NCBI RefSeq assembly: GCF_001641335.1
Contig: NZ_LVEM01000003.1
Span: 1,222,043 to 1,286,042, forward strand
Source: Bradyrhizobium stylosanthis
Lineage (GTDB): Bacteria; Pseudomonadota; Alphaproteobacteria; Rhizobiales; Xanthobacteraceae
DNA: 64,000 nucleotides
Direction: 5' to 3'
Every line of letters begins with the position of its first letter. Position 1 is the stretch's first letter. This document shows, piece after piece, positions 1-10,783 of this stretch. The notes under the pieces were generated by a model. The model was not told the origin of the DNA, made no database searches, and was given only the letters and a program-made list of their open reading frames with translations. Made by a program: the position numbers and the translations under genes.

Positions 1-1
1 T

Positions 2-775
2 GTCGCCAACAACATCGTGATGGCGATCTATCGCCACCTCACCAACCCTGAGTGCCGGCAGTACCTCTTGCGGCAGGCGTTCGAGGAGGCAGTCCACACC
101 CATACCTTCCAGTACATCGTCGAAAGCCTTGGGCTGGATGAGGGTGAGCTGTTCAACATGTACCGCGAGGTGCCCTCGATCACCGACAAGGCGGCTTGGG
201 CGCTCAAACACACGCAGCACCTCGCCAATCCGTCGTTCGAGACCGGCACGCCGGACGATGGCCGCGCCTTCCTGCGCGATCTCGTTGCCTTCTACGTCGT
301 TTTCGAAGGCATGTGGTTCTACACCGGGTTCGCTCAGATACTATCGCTCGGCCGCCGCAACAAGATGGTCGGCATCGCCGAACAGTATCAGTACATCCTG
401 CGCGATGAGAGCATTCACCTGAATTTCGGCATCGATGTCATCAACCAGATCAAGATCGAAAACCCGCACCTGTGGACATCCGCGTTACAGGATGAGGTTC
501 GCGGCATGCTTCGTGACGCAACAGAGCTCGAAGCCGCTTACGGCCGCGATACCATGCCGCGGGGGTTCCTCGGCCTGAATGCGGTTCTGTGCGAGCAGTA
601 CATGCACTTCATCGCTAACCGGCGCTGCGCGCAGATCGGACTCGCGCCTGTATTCGCCGAGGTCGATAACCCGTTCCCCTGGATGTCGGAGACGATGGAC
701 CTGAAGAAGGAGAAAAACTTCTTCGAAACCCGCGTCATCGAATATCAGAACGGAGGCGCACTGACTTGGGAATAA
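2..775 (+). CDS. nrdB: Ribonucleoside-diphosphate reductase beta subunit (3' part)
   Basis: This is the small, radical-bearing subunit of class I ribonucleotide reductase, which makes deoxyribonucleotides for DNA synthesis. The reading frame is already open at base 2 (VANNIVMAIYRHL...), so the gene starts upstream of the window; 257 codons are visible. Metal-ligand segments of the R2 fold are present: the helix with EEAVHTHTF, the FEGMWFY helix and the RDESIHLNF helix supply the carboxylate and His ligands of a dimetal site. The C-terminus (YQNGGALTWE) resembles the tail by which R2 docks on the alpha subunit. It is followed by a strong hairpin, so it probably ends its transcription unit. Family assignment is firm. 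Whether it is the housekeeping copy or an island-borne extra copy cannot be told here. Confidence 0.93.
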   Translation, partial: VANNIVMAIYRHLTNPECRQYLLRQAFEEAVHTHTFQYIVESLGLDEGELFNMYREVPSITDKAAWALKHTQHLANPSFETGTPDDGRAFLRDLVAFYVVFEGMWFYTGFAQILSLGRRNKMVGIAEQYQYILRDESIHLNFGIDVINQIKIENPHLWTSALQDEVRGMLRDATELEAAYGRDTMPRGFLGLNAVLCEQYMHFIANRRCAQIGLAPVFAEVDNPFPWMSETMDLKKEKNFFETRVIEYQNGGALTWE

Positions 776-799
776 CCTGATGCAGAGCGATCGCCAGAT

Positions 800-823
800 G
801 ACCTCGCAACAGTTTGCGAGGTC
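800..823 (+). terminator. Hairpin terminator after nrdB
   Basis: A perfect 10-bp stem (GACCTCGCAA / TTGCGAGGTC) with a 4-nt loop begins 24 bp after the nrdB stop codon. It is not followed by a clear T run, so it may act as a Rho-assisted or weak intrinsic terminator. Confidence 0.6.
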
Positions 824-1550
824 GTTCGGCACTTGATACGCGCCATTGCGAAGCGAAAGCTTGCAAACGAACGTCATCTAAACGATCCCTGCTATGAGAC
901 TTCGTGACTTGTCGCTCGGCCGATATGTCTCACTCCGCCGTGCTGGTTGATACATCGGCAGCACGGCACATGAGTGAGTGCACGCCTTTCTGCCCCAGCA
1001 ATTCGCGATCGATAGCGACCTCGAGACACGGTCGATGCTCATGATTCGCTGCCCGCACGATTGCGACCACCTTTAGGCATTGGCCAAGTAATTACAAGAA
1101 AATTGAAAGTCGGCTCGAATTGACGTTGGCCAGTACATTGGCACCTATGCCGTTTACAAGGCGTCGTCTAGATCCCGCATTGCACGAGCAACTGCGGTGC
1201 GTTGGTTCCCCGCTGGAAGTCGATCACGCGATCAGCCTCTTATTTTTCTCATCCGCAGATCGCGACCGGGCCGATGACGGAGCACGGGTTGGTTTCATGC
1301 TCCCGCGCGTTACCTTAGCGGATGCCCTACAATTCGCACGTTCCCGAGAGCTAACAACGGCTCAAGCAATACCGGTGCGAATCGCCTGCTCGCGTCTGAA
1401 TGACCGCACCACCCTGCCGTACGGAGCTGAAATTTAGCATCGATCACATTCAATCTGATAGCGCTATCAGCCAAAATAACTCGTTTAAATTGCTTAGATG
1501 AGTCCTATAACGAAGTCCCTCTCAGCTACTGGAGTGATATGGAGTCGTAA
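824..1550. other. Intergenic region, no convincing gene
   Basis: An open frame of 105 codons (1120..1437, plus) exists but has no recognisable domain and no clear ribosome binding site, so it is not called. The only structured element I see is the palindrome at 1455. Confidence 0.5.
1455..1470. promoter_or_regulatory. 16-bp perfect palindrome upstream of bradavidin gene
   Basis: CTGATAGCGCTATCAG is a perfect inverted repeat ending 80 bp before the bradavidin start codon. The position and symmetry suit a dimeric repressor or activator operator, but no particular regulator can be named from the sequence. Confidence 0.4.
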
Positions 1551-2057
1551 ATGTCCGAAGCAAAGTGGAAGTTGGCGAGGTGTATGGGTTCGGCCTGCCT
1601 AGGCCTACTCCTCACGGCGCCGGCAAAGGCGCAAGCGATCTGGACCTGGACCAACCAATACGGATCAAGCCTAGCGGTAGACAATTATAATCCAAACACA
1701 GGCGCAATTTCCGGCGCGTATACGAACAATGCGAGCAATAGCTGCGATGAAGGTACTCCTCGAGCGTTGACGGGCTGGCTCGCGCAGACCAGTAGCGGCG
1801 CGGCGATCAGCTTTTCGGTGAATTTTGTAGGCTGCGGATCGACGACGGTGTGGACTGGGCAGCTGAACGCTGCATCGGGATTTCAGGGACTCTGGCTACT
1901 TTCGCTCGCCGAACCGGTGGCATGGAATGGCATCAGCGCCGGCGCGGACACTTTCACCTTTGCAAGCGGCGACAAAGCGAAACTGCCTTCCGCTAGCGGA
2001 GAGGTGGCCAAGAGCGGTGCAGGCGAGAAGCTCTCGAATACAAAGAACCGCAAATGA
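1551..2057 (+). CDS. Bradavidin-like biotin-binding protein (avidin family)
   Basis: This is a secreted biotin-binding beta-barrel protein of the avidin/streptavidin family, 168 aa, closest from memory to bradavidin of Bradyrhizobium diazoefficiens. A Sec signal peptide (about residues 1-28) ends in an AKAQA cleavage region. The mature protein opens with IWTWTNQYGSSL, the first avidin strand with its Trp and the Asn/Tyr/Ser biotin contacts. WTGQ and FQGLWLLSL supply further avidin-type Trp positions. Two Cys (SNSCDE and GCGST) could form the intramolecular disulfide reported for bradavidin. The C-terminus contains GEKLSNTK, which matches the known bradavidin tail (Brad-tag) that occupies its own biotin site; here it carries three extra residues (NRK). 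The start is supported by GGAG six bases upstream. The biological role is unknown; biotin sequestration is an inference. Confidence 0.9.
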   Translation: MSEAKWKLARCMGSACLGLLLTAPAKAQAIWTWTNQYGSSLAVDNYNPNTGAISGAYTNNASNSCDEGTPRALTGWLAQTSSGAAISFSVNFVGCGSTTVWTGQLNAASGFQGLWLLSLAEPVAWNGISAGADTFTFASGDKAKLPSASGEVAKSGAGEKLSNTKNRK

Positions 2058-2406
2058 CATGGCCTGCCTGCGGCAAGAGAAAGAACGTCATCATGCTAAT
2101 TTCTGATCCCGCCTTTATCAAGCGCCGACGCTCGCTCTAAAGCTGATTTGATATCGAACTCGAGATCGATCCCTGCCGAGCCTGAATCGCCCACCTGTTC
2201 AGGCTCGGTCTTGTCGTTGGACTTCTAGGGAGGCTGACGTATCCATTGGCCAAGGTTCGAACGCGCGCGCCTGGCCCTTTTGCGCACACCGTCGGGATCA
2301 AGTTACGCCTTAAGCCGATTTGGCGCGATGTCCATTAGCAGGTCCGCTCCGAGAGTCGCCCACGCTGCGGACAGACCTTAAAGCCGAACGTTCTCTACTT
2401 CGGCGC
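2058..2406. other. Intergenic region, no gene seen
   Basis: No coding frame with a recognisable product is visible between the bradavidin gene and the end of the dead MFS transporter on the opposite strand. Confidence 0.5.
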
Positions 2407-3591
2407 TCAGACAGGAATGTCATCATTATGCATAGCCAGGAGTTTGAGATTACCGGCGGTGCACGTTGCAACAACTAGAATGATTGCCATTCCGATCAGG
2501 CCAGCTTCAAACGATCCTGTTCTGTCCTTAAGAAAGCCGACCATGTAAGGGCCGACGAAGGCGCCAAAGGCACCGATGGAATTGATAAATGCGATGCCTC
2601 CGGCGGCAGCGGGACCGGTAATGCGCCGATCAGATTAGAGATCTTTTGCCTCTTGCAATCAACAAGGCGCGCCCAGAGCTACATGCCTATTGTCACGAAG
2701 AAATAGGCCATGGCTGAGAGCCAGCCAACCTGCATGTTGTTCAAGTTGCGGCTCTTTAAAATCAGAGGGAGCCAGATACCGATCCCATAGGAGCTGATCG
2801 TGAAGGCGAAAGTGATGCCCGTCAACATTACCACGCGAACGTCCTCCATCGCAGCCCAGAAATCCTTTCTGAGTCTATCGTGCTTTTCTCCAGCGAGCTC
2901 GTCCAGCAGCGCTTCCCGCTCGCGGGGCGTCAGCCGCGCTGCTTTGTCTGGTGTGTCGGCTAGCAGAACGAGACATAGGAGGCCGAGCAGGCAGGCCGGA
3001 AGATCTTCGATGAGAAACCTCCATTGCCAGCCGGCCAGCCGCCACCCTCCATCCATCCCTAACAACGAAGCCGATAGCGGATTGCCGATCAAAGAAGACA
3101 TCGGTGTTGTAGCCATGAACCAGGCGAGGACGCCGGCTCGCGATCGCGCCGGAAACCAGATCGAGATGTACCAGATGCCCCCGGGAACACGCCTGATTCG
3201 AAAACACCCAAAGGAAAACGGATCGCGTAGAAGCTGTATGGTCCGACGGCGAACGCCGTCGCCGCGGCCGCAAGGCCCCAGGTTATCATGACAAGAGCCA
3301 GCCAGCGGCGCGCACCGAAGCGATACATCATCATATTGCTGGGCACTTCCAGCAGGCAGTAACTAAAGAAGAGGCTCCCGGCGCCCAGCCGAATTGTTCG
3401 GCTCTTAGGCCAATGTCGTCGTTCATCTGTAACGCGGCGATGCCGACACTAGTACGGTCGAGGTTGTTGAAGAAACAAGCGAGGCCCAAAAGCGGCACGA
3501 GCCGCCGCGTATTCTTGGCGACAGCGCTCCCGACCAATCCAGATATCACTTTGTCCTCGGCATGACACTGGTCACCAACCAACTCCAACAA
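2407..3591 (-). pseudogene. Frameshifted MFS transporter remnant
   Basis: Pieces of one major facilitator superfamily permease appear in order in different minus-strand frames. The N-terminal part (3591..3331) contains LLGLACFFNNLDRTSVGIAA, a first transmembrane helix typical of anion:cation symporters. The next piece (3346..3089) contains RFGARRWLALVMITWGLAA and the following helices. The central part (3116..2679) contains WRWQ-like, FLIEDLPACLLGL and a cytoplasmic loop. A last piece near 2635..2407 reads GPAAAGGIAFINSIGAFGAF and further, the penultimate helices, ending in NDDIPV. At least three frameshifts separate them. The family match (tartrate / hydroxyphenylacetate permease type) is good; the gene is dead. 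Confidence 0.8.
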
Positions 3592-3788
3592 TTCGTTACG
3601 CTCCTAAAACAAGTCGCGGCTCACCACACATTTCGCCCAAGTTTTGGGGCTGCACTGCGACACCGGGCTGATATTATCGAACCCATGGCCGGAGTGTCCG
3701 ATCGAAGATCGACAACACTTCCACGGGCGGCGCCCGCGCTCAGGATTTAACCTAGCGACGCACCGAATGGATGGGCGGCGACTATCCC

Positions 3789-4548
3789 TCATATGCGAGG
3801 CGTCAGCCCGAGCGTCGCCCGAGCCTCTACTGCGGTGGCGGCCTCGTACCTAAGTTCACGGATAATCCTTACCGTCTTTTCGACCAGTCGCACGTTAGTG
3901 GCTAGTGTACCCTGCTCGAGGTAGAGATTGTCCTCTAGCCCGACACGAACATGGCCACCGGCGAGCACCGGTTCAGTCGTTGCGGGTAGCTGCGGGCGGC
4001 TTATCGAAACCTTTATTGATGAGGCGTATCGGATCTTGGACGAGGTGGGAAAGTGAGAAACATTGCCATTCAAGTTTGATGCCCGCCTTTTGGAACCGTT
4101 TCGCCATAATGTCGCAGCGGGTCGGCGAGGTGTTAACGACAATCTCGCGTCCGCCAAAGCTGGCCAGAACAGTGTGAGCGTCAAACGTCGCCATGTCGGC
4201 GCCGGCCTCGAGTCCTTTTAAGCGCTCTTCGAATATAACCTCGTCAAGCCCGGGCTCTAGGGATCGCACCATGTCTCCATCAACGCCCCCTCCGGTGCTG
4301 TTGTTGATGATGATGCAGCACTTTTTCAGGATCCGAGAATTGATGACTTGGTAGATTTTCGGATTACAGGTTGCGCCGTCGTTTGTCCTGCGCGCATGCA
4401 GCGCCACGATAGAGGCACCTGTATCGTAGCACCGGTACACATCCTCGGCGATCTCGCTGGGCTAGGTCGGTAGGTGTGGGTTTTGCGGTTTTTTCACCAC
4501 ACCTCCCGTCGGAGCAATCGTGACAATCACTTTGCTCTCAAACTTCAT
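3789..4548 (-). pseudogene. BKACE (DUF849, beta-keto acid cleavage enzyme) remnant
   Basis: The gene starts at 4548 with a good ribosome site (AGGAGACGTAGC before ATG) and reads MKFESKVIVTIAPTGGVVK, the opening strand of the TIM-barrel BKACE family, which cleaves 3-keto-5-aminohexanoate and related beta-keto acids with acetyl-CoA. Further pieces follow in other frames: ALHARRTNDGATCNPKIY (4440 region), NNSTGGG, the EVIFEERLKGLEAG segment, and finally GGHVRVGLEDNLYLEQG with the EARATLGL ending. In-frame stops and at least two frameshifts make it a pseudogene. Confidence 0.75.
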
Positions 4549-4798
4549 GCTACGTCTCCTGTCATCGACCGCTTAGCTCATTCAAGAGCGGATTTAGTCT
4601 GCTCCGGACGAGTCGTTTGGCATGGGCGCCGCCGCATACTGCCTCAACGCATGTTTTTGGCTTCTGCAGGGCGTCATCCGCGACGATCTGCGCTCTGCTG
4701 CTCGCAAACGGAGCTGTCCAGCTCGTGCGATAAGTGGGCGGCGAAGACGCCACTTCGTCGCAACCGGCGTGTTCCGGTCATTTCATTCCTTCGGCGGG

Positions 4799-5704
4799 TC
4801 AGATTTCTGCATACGCAATGTCCGTGAAGTTGCCCTGGGACCAGAGGAGATTGTGCTTGTTCTTTCCACCAAGGTCGGTGGAATAGATCGAACCGGCGAG
4901 TTCCGTAACGAACATCTGATTGCCGGGAACGTCGAGTGCGATGCCGATTCCCTCCATCAGGTGCGTGATGAGAATTTCCGGCTCCGTCTTTAGATCGACG
5001 CGCGCGCGATTGACCGTGTTGCCGCGCGGAGGGTCACCGCGGTCGGTCCGATAGAGGACGCGGTTAGCGAGGTCTAACTCAGGGTGAATCGGCTCCGGCA
5101 AGCCATCGAATAGCACCTCGATGTCGAAGCGATTTGCCGGGCGTCGCCGTCCGGAATGTCGATGTTGGCGCGAAAGATTTGGCCTAGACCGGCATTGTCC
5201 GGACCTTTTTGCGTCCAGTAGAGCTGGTGGCGCATGGGGTCCGGTGTCGCCGTCAACGATGGCTCGATCGAGCGCGACGATATCGATGGAACAGCTCGAA
5301 GAGTCATCGTTACCTGCGGTGCCACTTTCACGTCGAAGCAGATCCAGCCCGATCGCAGATGCGGCAAGCTGTACTGGTCTGACCGCGAAGGGATGCGGGT
5401 TATGCATGCAATCTCGACGGCTCGAAGATTGAGACGCTCATCGAGGCAGGCCTCGATGAGGTGGACCGCCGTGACCCGACAAGGTGGTGCATTGGCGTCA
5501 CCATCGACATTGATTATGACTAGCGTGGACATCGATTGCGACTCCGTCTGGAGCTGACAATCCGTAACAATAACTATTTCGATCGGAACCATCTGGATTC
5601 ATGGCTTGAATGCGGTTGGTGCTCACCTCGAGAAACAACAGCCGACGAACTGGGACTTCTCCGGCGGGCGACACTTCCGATTCGACGGCGCTAGCGTCCG
5701 TCAT
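4799..5704 (-). pseudogene. Beta-propeller (YWTD/NHL-like) protein remnant
   Basis: Minus-strand fragments in several frames carry blades of a six-bladed propeller: LLFLEVSTNRIQAMNPDGSD, then HQLYWTQKGPDNAGLGQIF, then PIHPELDLANRVLYRTDRGD, then ALDVPGNQMFVTELAGSIYS. The LYWTQ and RVLYRTDRG segments are the YWTD-like turns seen in LDL-receptor-type and SMP-30-like propellers. Frames change at least twice, so it is not a working gene. It lies in the same strand and row as the dead MFS and BKACE genes, which suggests one decayed catabolic cluster. Confidence 0.6.
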
Positions 5705-6003
5705 GTTCTCCCCTCACGATTGGGCGGATGTGCTAAACGCAGGATGGCGTTCCAGCCTGTATGATTCTTGCCGAACCGAAGCTTGCTCGTGCACGGGTGC
5801 GGACAGTCGTTTTCACACACCACCTTCTATCCCAGCTGCCCAGCGATGGAACGCATTCTAAAGACGAAGATCAATACTTCGCGACCGCGTCACCCAAGCG
5901 GTAATTTACACGGACTAAACCGATGTCGATATCCTGACTGATGCGGGCGGTCCCTGCACGATCGCCCGCCGGAATGCCTGACTTCCTGTCAAAAACAGGA
6001 AGT

Positions 6004-6677
6004 CTACGTCCCTACGGCCCATGAACAAGTGATCGCACTCAATACCGACGGACCATTCGGAGCGAAGCCGAATTCAAGGCCCGCGCCTACCGCACGGCCC
6101 CAACGGGTTTCCCTGCCATTATCGATTGTCAGCCCAGTTGCAAACTCTGAGACTCGATATTTCTCGCGGACGCCCGCAGCGCCCCCCTTCACATAGAGCA
6201 GCACATTATTCCAGACGTAACCGACCTGACCCGTGAACAACCCAAATGCATCAATTTTGGATTCATCCTGGACGCCTGCGAAAGCAAGATTGACGTTGGA
6301 GCCCGCGAAATGCCCTGCGCCTCAAGGCCGAACACCGAGTTCGCTATCTGCCAGCGGTAGCCGACTTGACCGCCGGCGGTGCCTCCTGTCGCGTTATGGC
6401 ATCCGATGGCGAGCGGCGGAGCAAAGATCAAGCTGCCGGCGTTGACGACGTCCCAGCACTGATGTGCGGAGCCACCGCCACCGTCAATGCCGATGTAGAA
6501 GCCCCTGCAATCGTAGATCCGAGCGACCATTGGGAGGGCTTTGATGGAGGGCTGCTCCGCCAAATCAGCGGCGGAGACCGGCCCGGCCAGCGCGATTAGC
6601 GCTATCGTGCCCAGCAGCAGGACTGCTTTCTTTTTTTGGCCCGTTCCCTTGATGGTTGATTGACCACACATAGCCAT
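6004..6677 (-). pseudogene. Outer-membrane beta-barrel protein (Omp25/31-like), frameshifted
   Basis: The N-terminal piece starts near 6677 with a signal peptide (KKKAVLLLGTIALIALAG, cleavage after VSA) followed by ADLAEQPSIKA, the usual start of alpha-proteobacterial Omp25/Omp31 barrels, then FYIGIDGGGG and GGQVGYRWQ strands. After a frameshift near 6250-6330 the frame 6240..6004 continues with FTGQVGYVWNNVLLYVKGGAA and GAGLEFGFAPN, later barrel strands. The end is again out of frame. Family match good, gene broken. Confidence 0.75.
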
Positions 6678-8119
6678 GTGTCGGCCCTCTCCATTAATTG
6701 CCAAAGCTGGTAGTTGACTACACCGCAAGCGTTCCCTGAGCATTCGACTGAGGGACAAAAGCTGATGTCGGTGGCCAGGCATGCGCGATCGATTGGCACG
6801 CCAATTGCTAGAAAACGTCACCGCCTCGATGGTCGAGAGGATATCGATGTCAAACCCGAATTGGTTCTCATGGTACTCTTTCCATTCTTTACGCCACTCA
6901 GCGGGGCAGTTAATAAGACATTGAAACAAATGTTGGCGCGCGACTCGACCTGGATGTAGCCAAAAAGACTAGCGTAACCGAACGGTTCGACACCCTCTTC
7001 CGACGCCGTGGAAGAACTTGATGAGAAGCTCGGGACGCTCGCGAAGGCATTCGGGCAGACTCCTTCACTGGAGACCTTCTGGGAGAAACCCAGGCAGACA
7101 ACGCCGATGCAGCGTCTAAAAGACATGGTATTGCGGTAAACAAGATCAAAGACCGTCATCGCCGAGACGCCGATCTGGAAATCAAGCGCGCTGGCCAACT
7201 GAAGACCGTTGATCCTGCGCGATACAGCGAATTCATTCGTGAGTACGAGGACGGCGTCTCTCGGAGAGACACTGGTCGGCCGAACGGCTGATGAGCCCAG
7301 CTGGGCAAACCATAACCCCTGCTCTGACCCGCATTCGATCCTGATCTGCCGGCACTCACTTGCCGGCGTCCCCGACATCAGAGGCTAGCGTGTTCGCGGC
7401 TGACATTTGATCGCTCGATGAGCGTATCTTCCGCTGAACAGCATCAATGCCGCCCTCGCGATGCTTCATCAGCAGGTCGATCAGCCTGGATGCGAAGTTC
7501 TCCCGAACAACAGCGGCCTACAAAAGCAGCGCGTCATCTCAAACAGCGTGTCACTCATTCGGAACTTTCGAGGCGCTCTGGCAAGATTGCGTCTTCAGCG
7601 GCTGCTACTCGGCACGAATCTTCTTATCCAGGTGATCACTCTCCGCGTGGAATCTTCTGCACTGTCTGCCTTAAGACACCGCTGGCCGAACTTCTACACG
7701 AAAGCCGACGCATTCCGGGGGCGCGGCACAAAGCACACGCTTTCCTCTTCGTAAATGAGGCTCGAACACATCATTCGTGGCATGGCAATTGCTGGGACAG
7801 ATTTGAGAGCGGACGACGATGCGCTCTTGTCTCCGGCCCAGGGGTTCAGATGAGGCCTTCTCAATCGATCAATCGAGGCCATGCTGATGCTCCCATCCGT
7901 CAGATGCGGAGTCGCCCTTGGTCTCGCGGCGCCGAGCTGAGCAAAGCGGCAGAGTTCGTTCCTACCGCATGTTGCTGCATAAAAGTCCTGAAAACGCGCC
8001 AGCGGCGATTTGCTGGTGTGTTTCCACAAACTGCATTTTCCATCGATGCCTTCCCACACCAGGCGATTCCAGCGCACTAGCGCTGTTGCTAGCAATCACA
8101 CCGAGACAAGGAGATAAGG
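6678..8119. other. About 1.4 kb without a recognisable gene
   Basis: Open frames here (for example 7418..8080 plus) have unnatural composition and no domain. A short stretch around 7010-7135 on the plus strand reads EELDEKLGTLAKAFGQTPS and may be a gene fragment, but I cannot name it. Confidence 0.4.
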
Positions 8120-8584
8120 ATGATGAAGGAAGCCGGGATCAACGCTGACGTAGACGGGGCAGCAGGCGCATTTCAGGACTTTGCCAAGCAAACCATCGGA
8201 ACGCAGACGGAGTTCTCGAGAAGATTTTTCGACATCTATTCGCATTGGCATGAGCGGATTCAAACCGAATCTACGCAGGCGATAGAGCTCTTGGCGAAGC
8301 TTACTTCCACGACCTCCGCAAACGATCAAATCGGTTATCTTCAGAGCTGGATGAAAGGTGCCACGCAGCGGGCCTCGCGGGATGTGATCTACTCGATTGA
8401 AACCACCAAAGCTCTCGCAAACGCCGACCTTCCGCCGTTCGCCAGCCCGGAGCTCTTCAAGCCGACAACTCTCTTCCCCCATTTGGCATCGTTCAACTTG
8501 CCAGCCGGGGCTGGGGTCAACTTCCATTACGGTTCTTGGCAGCTGCCGACGCTCCGGATCGAAGGGTGTCGACCAGAGCGTTGA
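8120..8584 (+). CDS. Phasin-like polyhydroxyalkanoate granule protein
   Basis: The 154-aa product is helical and amphipathic in its first 110 residues (FQDFAKQTIGTQTEFSRRFFDIYSHW, then IQTESTQAIELLAKL), the pattern of phasin-family proteins that coat polyhydroxybutyrate granules, abundant storage bodies in Bradyrhizobium bacteroids. A Pro/Phe-rich tail (LPPFASPELFKP) follows. The start has a strong ribosome site (GGAG, 8 nt upstream; two adjacent ATGs, the first taken). It stands alone among pseudogenes, yet the frame is intact. Granule association is inferred from the family; PHB synthesis genes are not in the window. Confidence 0.65.
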   Translation: MMKEAGINADVDGAAGAFQDFAKQTIGTQTEFSRRFFDIYSHWHERIQTESTQAIELLAKLTSTTSANDQIGYLQSWMKGATQRASRDVIYSIETTKALANADLPPFASPELFKPTTLFPHLASFNLPAGAGVNFHYGSWQLPTLRIEGCRPER

Positions 8585-8900
8585 AAGTTGGGCTTTTCTT
8601 ACCAGGAGTTCACAGGAAGACGGGTCCTTCGGAAGGAGCGTCGCCAGCACATTTCATTGGCGCTCGTTGGTCGCAATGACGTTTACTTCCGCTGCTAGCA
8701 ACGCCACCAACATCATTTCGGACGGGCTATGATTGTCAGCCGAGCCGGGCATGACCGCATTAGATAGGTTCGGCGAGTCCGGCGGTGCCGTTACGGGCGC
8801 CCCTTGTGCCGCTATCTCGGAGCAGGGGATGCCGGCAACTATCGGCATCACGATGTTTTTGTCTCGGCTGTTAGGTTTACGACGGGTTGTTTGCCTTTCG

Positions 8901-9110
8901 CTAGCTCCCTTCGGAGAGCATCGACGTCCCAATGATGCCCTCCGAGGCCAATTGTGCGATCTCGGCGCAGGAGAGCCCGAGAAGACCTGATAATACCTCG
9001 CCGTTATGCTCTCCGAGCGCTGGCGCGGCTGTGCGGACGGCAAACGGCCCCGCACCATCGCGGATCGGCATTGACGGCTGTGGATGCAAACCAATGAACG
9101 CGCCCCAGAT
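8901..9110 (-). pseudogene. CaiB/BaiF CoA-transferase C-terminal fragment
   Basis: The frame reads MPIRDGAGPFAVRTAAPALGEHN and continues to a LSCAEIAQLASEGII ending, the C-terminal segment of class III (CaiB/BaiF) CoA-transferases. Upstream, the frame runs straight into the end of the IS110-type transposase remnant (KLAVILHRIW), so the gene has been cut by that element. Only about 65 residues of a roughly 400-residue family remain. Confidence 0.6.
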
Positions 9111-9119
9111 CCGATGCAG

Positions 9120-10083
9120 GATCACTGCGAGCTTGCCTGCCAGGACAACCTTTGCGCGCTTCGCGCCTCTTCCCTTGGCGACGTCCATCCCGCAGCGCTT
9201 GAGTTTGAGAACCGCGTGATGCGCGATAGTATAACGTTAGCGGCTTCATACAACACCCTCCGCACCGTCTCATCTCAGGCCAACGTGATCCCGCCTGTGA
9301 CGTCTTTTTCTCCCGATTGGTATTTTTTGGCGTAACCCCGAACAGTGCGCCTGCGGCCTTCGTTTTAACGATGCGATGAGGGTCATCAATCGCCGATTTG
9401 TAGGTGATCGCTACCAGAGGACCAACGCCAGGCACTGTCATAAGCCGGCGACAGACCGCATCGTCGCGCACAAGTGCCAGCACAGCCTTGTGTAGCCTTC
9501 CGTACTCCGCCTTCAAGGTCGATCGCGCCGAAAGCACCGCAGTGGCAATGCGCTCCAACGTCGCGTGACCCGCAACCAACTCTCGGATCCGCACTTCGAA
9601 ATTCCTCCGCATCACCGGGCCAACCTTCAGCCCGAAGCCACGCAAAATCTCGCGGATACTCAACTACACGTCGATCAGCCGCCCAAGAAGCTGTTTACGC
9701 GCGATCAGGAGTGCCCGGATCTCCTACGCACCGACTGACTTTGCGTGTACCGGCTGGAACCAGCCCATCCGGATCAACCGGGCGATCCCGCGCGCATCCT
9801 TGCGAATGTCTTCAGCGTCATCGCAGAAAATGCGGCCTTCACATGCGGTGTTTCCAGCAGAACCGTCTCGAATCCTGCTCCTTTAAGGGCCGCATATAGC
9901 CATTGCGACAGGGGCCCTGCTTCCAGCCCGATCCGCTCAATTGCAAAGCGAAGTTTCTCGAAAAACTCGACCAAGGCGTCGGGTTCGCTCGCAACCTTCG
10001 CCTCCTTCAGGATCTTACCCTGGGCGTCCACAACGCATACGCTCGACAGTTCCAGGAGACGTCAATTCCGGCATAGTTCTGCA
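9120..10083 (-). mobile_element. IS110-family transposase remnant
   Basis: Near 10083 the minus strand reads QNYAGIDVS, the DEDD-type N-terminus of IS110 transposases. The next frame (10031..9774) gives DAQGKILKEAKVASEPDAL and LEAGPLSQWLYAALKGAGFE. After another shift, 9663..9340 gives the C-terminal transposase_20 domain (VPGVGPLVAITYKSAIDDP, FGVTPKNTNREKKTSQAG). The end KLAVILHRIW is near 9120. Frameshifts make it inactive. Exact ends are not visible because IS110 elements lack terminal repeats. Confidence 0.8.
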
Positions 10084-10783
10084 CGGCTGTCCGCCGTCTC
10101 CAGATGCTTGGGGCCGACTCACGTCGTGACCCCGCTTCATCATCTGACGGGGGACAGCCACCATCATGACCGCTTGCTCGGAGCCGGTTCCATCACGGCA
10201 TCTAGATCGCCGGGATCCAATACAGCGCTGCGAAGCGCACTTCCCTGCGCGACGTTGCAGGACTTGTATCTCCGCCTATACCGGGGCGCAGCGGGGCGGC
10301 CCCGACGCCTGGACCTGGGATGCGTCGAGTCCGCCCCAACACCACCATGGGGGGGGGGCGCCCGGTGATGTTTTGTTTGGCAGAGCAAGCGATGTGCCAG
10401 ACGGAAGCAGCTTTAGGCAAGTCCGCCCTTACGGGATGAAGCTCGGGAAGAGAGAGAAATTGCATGCATGAGTGCTAATGCCCAGGACGATCCCTTTCAT
10501 CAAACCGTTGCGACCGCAAATTCGGTTCGTTGTCGCAGTTCTGTTTGGCGTTATGGTTTGAGGAGTACGGGCCACGCGCTCAGCTCGACGAACGCAGCGC
10601 GCCTGTTGTGTTCAGGACAATACAGCCCGCATCCCGCGAATGGGCACCCAACCCAGTCGATGTTGCCGCCTTTTGTTCGCGACGGAGCCCCCAGCGATAT
10701 TGTCTCAGGAAGACCTAATCACCAGCCCTGGACGACGCATCGTCAGGCTTGAGATGCCGTTTCCGAACATTATAACTGACCAG
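10084..10783. other. 700 bp without a recognisable gene
   Basis: Several short open frames exist on both strands but none carries a motif or a believable start. A run of nine G occurs at about 10350. Confidence 0.4.

Noticed and set aside
7418..8080. 220-codon plus-strand frame
   Set aside because: Ser/Arg/His-rich translation without domains; overlaps other equally poor frames.
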